Of a stretch of DNA of 64,000 bases, positions 10,606 to 18,498 are shown piece after piece. The notes beneath the pieces were generated by a model. That model searched no databases. It was not told where the DNA came from and worked only from the letters and a program-made list of their open reading frames with translations. Every line of letters starts with the position of its first letter. Position 1 is the stretch's first letter. The DNA is from Tardiphaga alba (GTDB lineage Bacteria; Pseudomonadota; Alphaproteobacteria; Rhizobiales; Xanthobacteraceae), in contig NZ_CP036498.1 of NCBI RefSeq assembly GCF_018279705.1, positions 434,001 to 498,000 on the forward strand, read 5' to 3'. Position numbers and translations under genes: made by a program.

Positions 10606-10712
10606 AGCTCGTCTCCGATCTCGATCTTGTCAAAGATCAATTCCTTGCGGGAATTGTCTCACGGAAATTCAAATTTGCGCAGCGGATAATTCCGCTGCTG
10701 CAGCGATTCTAT

Positions 10713-11099
10713 TTACTCGGCCGCTTCGGCCGGAGCGGCCTTCGGGGCAGCAGCCTTCTTCGGGCGCGGGCCCTTGGTCGGCGCCTTGCCATCGGCGAGG
10801 ATCTCGCTGATGCGGACGAGGGTCAGCTCGTCACGATAACCACGCTTGCGCTTCGAGTGCTTGCGGCGGCGCTTCTTGAAAGCGATGACCTTGGGGCCGC
10901 GCTTGTGGTCGAGAATTTCAACCGCAACGCTGGCGCCAGCAACGGTCGGCACGCCGAGCACCGGCGTATCGCCGCCGAGCACGAGCACTTCACCAAGCTG
11001 CACGATCGTGCCGGCTTCGCCAGCGATCTTGCCAATCTCAAGTACATCATCCGGAACGACACGGTACTGCCGGCCGCCGGTTTTGATGACTGCGAACAT
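10713..11099 (-). CDS. rplU: 50S ribosomal protein L21
   Basis: A 128-residue protein starting MFAVIKTGGRQYRV with the L21 signature HKRGPKVIAFKKRRRKHSKR near residues 70-90. It binds 23S rRNA and L20. The C-terminal tail (about 25 residues, Lys/Pro/Ala-rich, ending PAEAAE) is the extension usual in alphaproteobacteria. An upstream in-frame ATG adds 13 basic residues but the family starts at MFAVI. Confidence 0.97.
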   Translation of the reverse strand: MFAVIKTGGRQYRVVPDDVLEIGKIAGEAGTIVQLGEVLVLGGDTPVLGVPTVAGASVAVEILDHKRGPKVIAFKKRRRKHSKRKRGYRDELTLVRISEILADGKAPTKGPRPKKAAAPKAAPAEAAE

Positions 11100-11464
11100 C
11101 GTTCTAATCCTTCGTGTTCGATCCCGTCCTCGGATCAAGCGACAAGCAATCGCTCCGGGGCGGCTTTTTGTTCAGTCGATAAGGGTTTTGCATTCTTGCG
11201 ATTGTGATCGACGTTGCGATCCACGCAAAAACAATCGGCGCGAGACAGGGCCTGCGCCGAAGGGTGCTTTATAGAGGGGGAGAGCGGGGAGTCAAGGAAA
11301 GAAGGCCGAAAAACCAGCCAAAAACAGAGTCTTGGCTGATGTGTGGCTCCGCTCTCTCAGCCGTCTTGCCCGGGCTTGTCCCGGGCATCCACGCCTTCTT
11401 GCTTCCATGACTAAAGACGTGGATGGCCGGGACAAGCCCGGCCATGACGGAGTCCGAGCGGCCG
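11100..11464. other. rplU upstream region and repeat-containing gap
   Basis: The 365 bp between rplU and tarD hold the presumed rplU leader and promoter and, at 11361-11450, an inverted repeat. I could not assign -35/-10 boxes with confidence and see no gene. Confidence 0.5.
11361..11450. repeat. Dispersed inverted-repeat element (type E)
   Basis: CCGTCTTGCCCGGGCTTGTC at the left matches the inverse of GACAAGCCCGGCCATGACGG at the right, with GCATCCACG / CGTGGATG inside. It lies between the convergent ends of the tarD region and the rplU leader. Confidence 0.78.
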
Positions 11465-12628
11465 TTACGAAGCCAAGCTCCTCATTTCCTTGATCAAATC
11501 AGACTTACCCTCAAAACCGATGCCCGGCAGTTCCGGCATCACGATATGGCCGTTCTCCACCTTCACGCCATCCGGGAAGCCGCCATAGGGCTGGAACAGG
11601 TCGGGATACGACTCATTACCACCGAGACCGAGGCCGGCTGCGATGTTCAGGGACATTTGGTGGCCGCCATGGGGGATGCAGCGGGTCCAGGACCAGCCGT
11701 AATTCTTCAGCATTTCCAAGGTCCTGAGATATTCGACAAGACCATAGCTAAGTGCGCAGTCGAACTGCAGCCAGTCGCGGTCCTTCCGCATGCCGCCGTA
11801 GCGGATCAGGTTGCGGGCGTCCTGCATGGAGAACAGGTTTTCGCCGGTGGCCATCGGCTTCGGATAATGCTCGGCAAGCTTCTCCTGCAGCTCGTAATCG
11901 AGCGGGTCGCCGGCTTCCTCGTACCAGAAAAGATCGTATTCTCTCAAAGCCTTGGCGTAGTCCACCGCGGTGGACAGGTCGAACCGGCCATTGGCGTCGA
12001 CGGCGAGCTGGCAGCCCGAAGGCAGCAGCTTCAGCACGTGTTCGATGCGCTTGAGGTCGTCGGTTAGCGGAGCGCCGCCGATCTTCATCTTCACGACATT
12101 GTAGCCGCGATCGAGATAGGATTTCATTTCCGTGGCCAGACCTTCGAGGCCCTTGCCCGGATAGTAGTAGCCGCCGGCCGCATAGACGAACACCTTTGGA
12201 TTCGCGACGGTACCGTAACGCTCTGACAGCAAACGGAAAAGCGGCTTGCCGGCGATCTTGGCGACAGCGTCCCAGACGGCCATGTCGATGGTGCCGATGG
12301 CGACCGAACGTTCGCCGTGGCCGCCCGGCTTTTCATTGGTGAACATGGTCGCCCACACCTTGTGCGGATCGATGTTTTCGCCAGTCGAATCAATGAGATC
12401 GTCTGGCTTGGCTTCGAGGATGCGCGGCGCGAAACGTTCACGGATCAAACCGCCCTGGCCGTAACGGCCGTTGGAATTGAAGCCGTAGCCGATGACCGGC
12501 TTGCCGTCGCGGATCACATCGGTGACCACGGCGACCAGGCTCAGCGTCATTTTGCTGAAGTCGATGAAGGCGTTAGCGATAGGGGATGCGATCGGAGCGG
12601 TGCGCTCCCGGACTTCGACAATGCGCAT
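11465..12628 (-). CDS. tarD: D(-)-tartrate dehydratase, enolase superfamily
   Basis: A 387-residue MR/MLE-type enolase-superfamily enzyme. Visible active-site residues are Lys100, Lys182 in VVKMKIGG, metal ligands Asp211 (DANGRFD), Glu237 (FWYEEAGDP) and Glu263 (TGEN), and His320 in CIPHGGHQ. This is the pattern I recall for Bradyrhizobium TarD shifted by two positions, which dehydrates D-tartrate to oxaloacetate using Mg2+. AGGA six bases before the ATG supports the start. It is divergent from a LysR gene, the probable regulator. A related acid-sugar dehydratase cannot be excluded. Confidence 0.83.
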   Translation of the reverse strand: MRIVEVRERTAPIASPIANAFIDFSKMTLSLVAVVTDVIRDGKPVIGYGFNSNGRYGQGGLIRERFAPRILEAKPDDLIDSTGENIDPHKVWATMFTNEKPGGHGERSVAIGTIDMAVWDAVAKIAGKPLFRLLSERYGTVANPKVFVYAAGGYYYPGKGLEGLATEMKSYLDRGYNVVKMKIGGAPLTDDLKRIEHVLKLLPSGCQLAVDANGRFDLSTAVDYAKALREYDLFWYEEAGDPLDYELQEKLAEHYPKPMATGENLFSMQDARNLIRYGGMRKDRDWLQFDCALSYGLVEYLRTLEMLKNYGWSWTRCIPHGGHQMSLNIAAGLGLGGNESYPDLFQPYGGFPDGVKVENGHIVMPELPGIGFEGKSDLIKEMRSLAS

Positions 12629-12767
12629 GGTTTTCCTCGTTTTCGCGTCTTTCGGTGCGGCGACACGGCGGCGCAGATTTTGCGGATGGCCCGAGGCAAT
12701 AGGCCAATCTCAGCCATCTCTGAAATGGTCATTTTTCATATAAGGCATTCCCATCTAAGATGGCTGG

Positions 12768-13700
12768 ATGCGCAGCTTCGATCCCGTCTCTCTCCGTCTG
12801 TTCATCGCCGTGTGCGAGGAGCGCAACATCGCGTCGGCCGCCAAGCGCGAGGCGATCGTGCCGTCGGCTGTCTCCAAGCGCATCAGCCAGATGGAAGACG
12901 AGGCCGGTGTGCAATTGCTCGAGCGCGGCCGCCGCGGCGTCACGGTGACGGCGGCGGGGGAGGTGTTGTGGCGCTATGCCCGCGAGAGTCTGCAACTGCT
13001 CGATCGTATGCAGGCCGAACTCGGCGCCTTTGCCGATGGCGTGCAGGGGCATGTGCGGGTGTTTGCGAGCAAGTCCGCGGTGGCGCAGGTGCTGCCCGAG
13101 GATGTGAGTGCCTTCGCCAAGAAATATCGCGATGTACGCGTGAGCCTTGAAGAGCGCGAGATCTGGGAAGTGGTGCGCGGCGTCGAGGAAGGGCGCGCCG
13201 ATATCGGCGTGTGCTGGGATGCCGTCGATCTGCGCGGGCTGACCACGCATCCCTATCATCGCGACCGTCTTGCCGTGGTTGTGCATCCCGATCACGCACT
13301 GGCATTGCGTGAAACCGTATCGTTCGAAGAGACCGTCGATTACGAGCATGTCGATATCGTCGCGCGCAGCATCATGCAGGCGACGCAGCGGAGCGCGGCC
13401 GCGGCAGCCGGCAAGCAGATGCGCTATCGCATCCAGGTCTCCACGGTGGATGCCGCCTATCGCGTGGTCGCGGCGCAGCTTGCGGTCGCCATCGTGCCGC
13501 AGGAAGAGGCATCGGCGATCCAGCAAACGCTCGGATTGAAGGTGATTCCGCTCAACAATGACTGGGCGCAGCGGCAATTCGTCATCGCGGTGCGAAACAA
13601 GGGGCTTAGCCTGCCGGCACAATTGTTGCTGGAAAGTCTCCAGACCAGCGTGAAGTTAAGCTCTGTTGTCATCGCCCCGCTTGATGGGGCGATCCAGTAA
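12768..13700 (+). CDS. LysR-family transcriptional regulator
   Basis: A 310-residue protein. Residues 1-60 are the winged HTH (LRLFIAVCEERNIASAAKR...SAVSKRISQMEDEAGVQLLERGRRGV), followed by a periplasmic-binding-like effector domain from VRVFASKSAVAQ onward. It is transcribed away from tarD with a gap of about 140 bp, so it probably controls tarD and itself; the ligand may be tartrate (inference). The last dozen codons lie inside an inverted-repeat element, so the C-terminus SSVVIAPLDGAIQ is repeat-derived. Confidence 0.92.
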   Translation: MRSFDPVSLRLFIAVCEERNIASAAKREAIVPSAVSKRISQMEDEAGVQLLERGRRGVTVTAAGEVLWRYARESLQLLDRMQAELGAFADGVQGHVRVFASKSAVAQVLPEDVSAFAKKYRDVRVSLEEREIWEVVRGVEEGRADIGVCWDAVDLRGLTTHPYHRDRLAVVVHPDHALALRETVSFEETVDYEHVDIVARSIMQATQRSAAAAAGKQMRYRIQVSTVDAAYRVVAAQLAVAIVPQEEASAIQQTLGLKVIPLNNDWAQRQFVIAVRNKGLSLPAQLLLESLQTSVKLSSVVIAPLDGAIQ

Positions 13701-13770
13701 ACACCGGCAGCGGTGATGAAGCCGTTCCGCTGCCGTGTACTGGATCACCCGCGTTCGCGGGTGATGACAA
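13666..13770. repeat. Dispersed inverted-repeat element (type F) overlapping the LysR 3' end
   Basis: TTGTCATCGCCC and GATCCAGTA on the left are mirrored by TACTGGATCACCC and GGGTGATGACAA on the right, with inner hairpins (CGCCCCGC...GGGGCG; ACCCGCG...CGCGGGT). The LysR stop codon at 13698-13700 lies within its left half. Confidence 0.8.
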
Positions 13771-13825
13771 GCGTGACGGCGGATCGCAGCCGGTCTAATA
13801 TGCCTAGACAAATGAGGAGGCCGCG

Positions 13826-15352
13826 ATGACCACCCCTTTCGAACCCGGTGAGATGTCCCTTGCCGATTGGCGCGCAATCTATCGTGGTGTGATACCGAAG
13901 CTGGATGCGCAGCATCATCCGCGCATCCAGGCCAGTGCGGATGCGGTGGCACGGATCGTGGCGCGGGGTGAGCCGGTCTATGGCATCAATACCGGCTTCG
14001 GAAAGCTGGCCAGTGTCGGCATCGCGGCCGAGGATCTGGTCGCGCTGCAAAAGAATATCGTGCTGTCGCATTGCGCCGGTGTGGGCGAGCCGCTGTCACA
14101 AGTCATCACGCGGCTGATGATGGCGCTGAAGATCGCGTCACTGGCGCAGGGCTTTTCCGGCGTGCGGCTGGAAACGATCCAGCTCCTCGAGGCAATGCTC
14201 GCGAAGAACATCATCCCCGTGGTGCCATCGCAGGGCTCGGTGGGCGCCTCCGGCGATCTGGCGCCGCTCGCCCATATGACCTCGGTGATGATCGGCGTCG
14301 GCGAAGCCTTTGCGAACAACACGCGCATGCCGGCCGTCGAAGCACTCGCATCCGCCGGCCTCACGCCGATCGAACTCGGCGCCAAGGAAGGCCTTGCGCT
14401 GCTCAATGGCACACAGTTCTCGACCGCCTGCGCGCTGGCCGGTCTGTTCGAGGCGGAGCTTCTTTTCAAGAATGCGCTGGTCTCCGGCGCGCTCTCCACC
14501 GATGCTGCGCGTGGCTCCGATACGCCCTTCGATGCGCGCATCCATCAGCTGCGCAAACATGACGGCCAGATCGCGGTGGCGTCAGCGCTGCAGGCGTTGA
14601 TGGCCGGCAGCGCGATCCGCGAGTCGCATCGCCTCGGCGATGTACGCGTGCAGGACCCGTATTGCCTGCGCTGCCAGCCGCAGGTGATGGGCGCAGCGCT
14701 CGATGTGCTGCGCCAGGCGGCCGCGACATTGCTCACCGAAGCCAATGGTGTCTCGGACAATCCGTTGATCTTCCCCGACGAAGATCTCGCAATGTCCGGC
14801 GGCAATTTTCACGCGGCGCCGGTCGCTTTTGCGGCCGACATGATCGCACTGGCGGTCTGCGAAATCGGCTCGATCGCCGAGCGGCGTATCGCCATGCTCG
14901 TCGATCCCGCTCTGTCAGGCGTGCCGGCCTTCCTAACGCCCCGGCCGGGGCTGAATTCAGGCTTCATGATCGCCCAGGTGACGGCGGCGGCGCTGGTCTC
15001 CGAGAACAAGCAGCGCGCTTATCCTGCCAGCGTCGATTCGATCCCCACCTCGGCCAATCAGGAAGACCACGTCTCGATGGCCGCGCATGGGGCGCGGCGT
15101 CTTTCTCCGATGGTGGAAAATGCCTTCGCGGTCATCGCCATCGAATTGCTTGCCGCCGCGCAGGGATGCGACTTCCATGCGCCGCTCACCTCGAGTGCCC
15201 CTCTCGAAGCCGTGCGACAGCGTATTCGCGCTGATATCGCCCATCTCGATGACGACCGCTATTTCCATGCGGACATCGAGAAGGCGCTCGCGCTGGTGCG
15301 TTCGGGCGCTGTCACGGGATCTGTAGGGGGCGCAACGCTTCCCGGCCTTTGA
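13826..15352 (+). CDS. hutH: Histidine ammonia-lyase
   Basis: A 508-residue protein that converts L-histidine to urocanate and ammonia. Ala141-Ser142-Gly143 in [15 protein letters not shown] form the MIO electrophile. Other signatures are [11 protein letters not shown] (catalytic Tyr loop), [10 protein letters not shown] and [17 protein letters not shown] five bases before the ATG is a strong ribosome site. The other hut genes are not in the window, so the pathway must be completed elsewhere or this copy acts alone. The length matches the family. Confidence 0.96.
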   Translation: MTTPFEPGEMSLADWRAIYRGVIPKLDAQHHPRIQASADAVARIVARGEPVYGINTGFGKLASVGIAAEDLVALQKNIVLSHCAGVGEPLSQVITRLMMALKIASLAQGFSGVRLETIQLLEAMLAKNIIPVVPSQGSVGASGDLAPLAHMTSVMIGVGEAFANNTRMPAVEALASAGLTPIELGAKEGLALLNGTQFSTACALAGLFEAELLFKNALVSGALSTDAARGSDTPFDARIHQLRKHDGQIAVASALQALMAGSAIRESHRLGDVRVQDPYCLRCQPQVMGAALDVLRQAAATLLTEANGVSDNPLIFPDEDLAMSGGNFHAAPVAFAADMIALAVCEIGSIAERRIAMLVDPALSGVPAFLTPRPGLNSGFMIAQVTAAALVSENKQRAYPASVDSIPTSANQEDHVSMAAHGARRLSPMVENAFAVIAIELLAAAQGCDFHAPLTSSAPLEAVRQRIRADIAHLDDDRYFHADIEKALALVRSGAVTGSVGGATLPGL

Positions 15353-15358
15353 GTGCGA

Positions 15359-15652
15359 TCAGTCGCCGTGGCGCACCATGGTATCCCACATACGTACGAG
15401 GTCGATCAGCGTTGTGGCGGTCATCTTTCGCATCATTGCGCTGCGGTGAAGCTTGACGGTGACTTCGGCGATGCCGAGCGTGCCGGCAATCTGCTTATTG
15501 GTATGACCAGATGCCACATGTAGTAGAATTTGCCGCTCGCGCTCGCTTAGCGTGATGAAGCGCGCTTCGATGTTCGAGACTGCGGCTTGATAGGCATCGC
15601 GGTTGCGTTCGCTCGCTAGGCGCTCACGCCGTGCAGCCTGAAGTCGATGCAT
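15359..15652 (-). CDS. LuxR-type HTH regulator lacking a receiver domain
   Basis: A 97-residue protein with a full LuxR/FixJ DNA-binding domain: LSERERQILLHVASGHTNKQIAGTLGIAEVTVKLHRSAMMRKM. The segment before it resembles the linker of FixJ/NodW response regulators, which normally follows a receiver of about 120 residues. No receiver is encoded in any frame upstream, so this is either a truncated response regulator or a stand-alone effector. It is convergent with hutH, leaving six bases between stops. Confidence 0.7.
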   Translation of the reverse strand: MHRLQAARRERLASERNRDAYQAAVSNIEARFITLSERERQILLHVASGHTNKQIAGTLGIAEVTVKLHRSAMMRKMTATTLIDLVRMWDTMVRHGD

Positions 15653-15984
15653 GGTCTTTCACCCCGATCTGCCTGTTTCCATGCGCTATCGCGCTCATAA
15701 ACTCAGTATCGTAAGCGCGGGGATGACGCCTTGTGAAAGCCTTCACGGATGCTTGAAATTGCTTCCATGCGGCTTCGCCTCGCATGCCGGTAATATGAGG
15801 GCCGCGGATTATGGTGCAAATTCGCGCATCGATCACGCAGCATTGTTAGTTTGGAGCCCTGCTTGGTGCCCGCTTACCAAGCTTGAGCTGGGAGTAGTCT
15901 TGTCAAGCCATGGCGTCTCACGCACACTCGCTCGCGTTTCGATGCAAATGGTCGCCGCAAGCAGTGTCTGAGGATGATGCGGAC
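15653..15984. other. Gap between divergent luxR-type and GAF genes
   Basis: These 332 bp contain no supported gene and no recognisable receiver domain that could belong to the truncated regulator. An alternative GAF-protein start lies at 15910. Promoters for both flanking genes are presumably here, but none is clear. Confidence 0.5.
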
Positions 15985-16608
15985 ATGAATGTGAAGCTCG
16001 AACTACCTGGCACCGAAATCCTGAGACGTAACAGCGGGCCGTCGCTCCGTGAGCATCTTTCCCGCGAACGCCGCGTCCTCATGCAGGTCGCGGCCGGTAG
16101 CCGTTTGGCGGACGTACTTGAAGAGTTGTTGTTGAGCGTCGAAGCGTCGTCCGGCAACCATATGATGGCGTCCATTCTCCTTGTCAGCGACGACGGTCGA
16201 TATCTCCAGCATCTGGCAGCTCCCAGCCTGCCTCCGGCTTACAACAAGGAGATCGATGGCGAGCGGGTCGGGGAGGGGGTCGGATCGTGCGGCACCGCGG
16301 CCTATCGTGGTTCGCCGGTCTATGTAGCAGACATCGACACTGATCCGTTGTGGATCGATTATCGTGCACTCGCGACGCAGCATGGCCTGCGTGCATGCTG
16401 GTCCACGCCGATCAAGGGGATGGACGGCTCCACCCTCGGCACTTTCGCTGTCTATTACGACGCTCCGCGCTCGCCACGGCCGCGTGATCTCGAGGCCATC
16501 GCGGCTATTACCCTGACAGTTGCTTTGGTGATCGAACGCCATCGCTGTGATCTCGAATTGCAGCGCCTGCGCGCCGAACTTAGTGCCCTGGCCAAAGCAA
16601 AATCCTGA
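15985..16608 (+). CDS. GAF-domain sensor protein
   Basis: A protein of about 207 residues. Residues 45-195 form a single GAF domain (SILLVSDDGRYLQHLAAPSLP, GEGVGSCGTAAYRG, ACWSTPIKGMDGSTLGTFAVYY), the version often found ahead of bacterial sensor kinases. There is no output domain; a short predicted coiled coil (DLELQRLRAELSALAKAKS) ends the protein. It may bind a small ligand or partner protein. The ATG at 15985 follows GAGG by 11 bases; an ATG at 15910 would add 25 residues. It is divergent from the LuxR-type gene. Confidence 0.8.
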   Translation: MNVKLELPGTEILRRNSGPSLREHLSRERRVLMQVAAGSRLADVLEELLLSVEASSGNHMMASILLVSDDGRYLQHLAAPSLPPAYNKEIDGERVGEGVGSCGTAAYRGSPVYVADIDTDPLWIDYRALATQHGLRACWSTPIKGMDGSTLGTFAVYYDAPRSPRPRDLEAIAAITLTVALVIERHRCDLELQRLRAELSALAKAKS

Positions 16609-16717
16609 CCGGTCATCGGCAATCCGCCTGCCGGGATAGACGACACAACAATCCTTCGCGGATGCAACCTTTCGGTTCCATCGGCGTTGTCGGTCGGTTC
16701 TCGCGCTCAGGGGCAAC

Positions 16718-17836
16718 ATGGCTGACGAAGTAGTAACGACACCCATCGGCATCGGCGTTCACGGTGCCAAGCGTCTGCCATCGGTGGACGTGGATACATT
16801 CAATATCGAGATCAAGGATGGCGACGGCTTTCTGGGCGATCGTGCCAGCAAGCGCGCATTCCAGAAAATCGTCGAGGATCTGCGCAAGCCCCTGAAGAAG
16901 AATGGCGAAGATCCGCTCGGCAAGAAGCCGGTCAAGGAGATCGGCAAGAGCGAGCTCGACGAGATCCTGACCAGCGACGACGTCAAGGCGGCGGCGCTGG
17001 TGCATGGCGCCATCGAAGAGTTTGCGCAGGAATTCGCCTATGTGATCCAGCGCTTTTTCAAGAACAAGGTGTGGGAAGACACCGAATGCATCGTGGTCGG
17101 CGGCGGTTTCCGCCAGAGCCGCGTCGGTGAACTCGCCATTGCGCGCACCGACATCATCCTGAAATCCGAAGGCCTCAAGGTCGATCTGATCCCGATCCAG
17201 TACCACCCCGATGAGGCCGGCTTGATCGGATGCCTGCATCTGGCGCCGTCATGGATTTTTGAGGGATATGACAGCATTCTCGCCGTCGATATCGGCGGCT
17301 CCAATATCCGCTGCGGCGTGGTGGAGACCAATTGGAAGAAATCGAAGGATCTCTCCAAGGCCGAAGTGTGGAAGTCGGATCTCTGGAAACACGCCGATGA
17401 CGAGCCGACTCGCGAAGGCGCAGTGAAGCGCCTGATCAAGATGCTGCAGGATCTGATCAAGGCTGCCGAGAAGGGAGGCTTCAAGCTGGCTCCCTTTATC
17501 GGCATCTCGTGCCCGGGCGTCATCAACGAAGACGGCACCATCGAGAAGGGGGCGCAGAACCTGCCGGGCAACTGGGAGAGCAGCAAGTTCAACCTCCCGG
17601 CGCTGATCGCCGAAGGCATCCCCACGATCGGCGATCACGACACCGCGGTGCTGATGCATAATGATGGCGTGGCACAGGGTCTGAGCGAAGTTCCGTTCAT
17701 GCAGGATTTCGACCGCTGGGGCGTCCTCACCATCGGCACCGGCCTCGGCAATGCCCGCTTCACCAACCGCAAGCGCGAGGGGAAGAAGGACAAGGACGAG
17801 AAGGACGACAAGAAGGCGAAGAAGGCCAAGGACTGA
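16718..17836 (+). CDS. ROK-family sugar-kinase-like protein, motifs in permuted order
   Basis: A 372-residue protein. The nucleotide-binding P1 loop AVDIGGSNIRCGVVE lies near residue 190, followed by GISCPGVINEDGTIE, IGDHDTAVLMHNDG and the P2 loop TIGTGLGNARF. The features that normally end a ROK protein, IVVGGGFRQSR and HPDEAGLIGCLHLAP, come first at about residues 118-175. The order therefore appears circularly permuted. The usual CxCGxxGC zinc motif is absent and the protein ends in a Lys/Asp-rich tail. AGGGG five bases before the ATG supports the start. Substrate and activity unknown. Confidence 0.78.
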   Translation: MADEVVTTPIGIGVHGAKRLPSVDVDTFNIEIKDGDGFLGDRASKRAFQKIVEDLRKPLKKNGEDPLGKKPVKEIGKSELDEILTSDDVKAAALVHGAIEEFAQEFAYVIQRFFKNKVWEDTECIVVGGGFRQSRVGELAIARTDIILKSEGLKVDLIPIQYHPDEAGLIGCLHLAPSWIFEGYDSILAVDIGGSNIRCGVVETNWKKSKDLSKAEVWKSDLWKHADDEPTREGAVKRLIKMLQDLIKAAEKGGFKLAPFIGISCPGVINEDGTIEKGAQNLPGNWESSKFNLPALIAEGIPTIGDHDTAVLMHNDGVAQGLSEVPFMQDFDRWGVLTIGTGLGNARFTNRKREGKKDKDEKDDKKAKKAKD

Positions 17837-18126
17837 GGGCGCGAAAGGGGCCTCTGCGACCTCGGGCACGTGACGGTGTAAGACGCCTGGCGCTTTCGCG
17901 AATCGGTCCGTCGTCCTCGTGATCACCGCGGCGCCGGAGCGGTTTGACCCCAAAATCCAGGTCTTGGTGCCTCGAATCGAGCCGCCGGAGGTCTGAGCGG
18001 GGCCGATTTCACGGCGTCATGGTGGGCTCGCGGCTGAATTTCCTCATCCGACGCTTGTCTGTCCGGCCGTCCTCGCCTAGAACACCGCCAACCACCCGGA
18101 GCGCGACCTCCGGAGTTCGGCACCAA
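17837..18126. other. Gap before tRNA-Ser
   Basis: These 290 bp hold no supported gene; they presumably contain the tRNA promoter. Confidence 0.4.
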
Positions 18127-18215
18127 GGAGAGGTGGCAGAGTGGTTGATTGTACCGCACTCGAAATGCGGCATGGGTGCAAGCCCATCGGGGGTTCGAAT
18201 CCCCCCTCTCCGCCA
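18127..18215 (+). tRNA. tRNA-Ser (anticodon CGA)
   Basis: The acceptor GGAGAGG pairs with CCTCTCC, followed by discriminator G and an encoded CCA. The anticodon stem CCGCA/TGCGG carries the loop CTCGAAA (CGA at 18161-18163, reading UCG). A long variable arm (CATGGGTGCAAGCCCATC) marks a class II serine tRNA, and GGTTCGAATCC is the T arm. The DNA downstream is less GC-rich and carries a recombinase, so the 3' end may be an integration site. Confidence 0.97.
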
Positions 18216-18498
18216 TCGGCTCAATTAAGTCGCTCGATTTGCTATCGAAACGCAAATTGTGAGACGCTCACCCCACATAATGTCCCACAGTTCGTAGGTG
18301 CAGGGCTCGCAATCCTCGTCCTTACATATTGCCAATTTGCCAATACGAGCCACGTCTTCCTCAGCGCGGGCCGTTCTCGTTATTTTTCCCGTCGAGAAAC
18401 TAAATACCTTCACTGGGCTTCGTTGCATGTAAGGATGTGGCGGTATCGGGCTTGCTCGACGCTATTTCGTTATCCTTGAATAATCGGCCGATGGAACC
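18216..18498. other. Gap between tRNA-Ser and helicase gene
   Basis: AT-richer non-coding DNA marking the start of a probable island. I see no second copy of the tRNA 3' end here. Confidence 0.4.

Noticed and set aside
18188..18215. Second copy of the tRNA-Ser 3' end as an attachment site
   Set aside because: I looked for GGTTCGAATCCCCC and nearby sequence downstream and found no convincing duplicate; a similar GGTTCGAATCC near 22985 differs after 11 bases.
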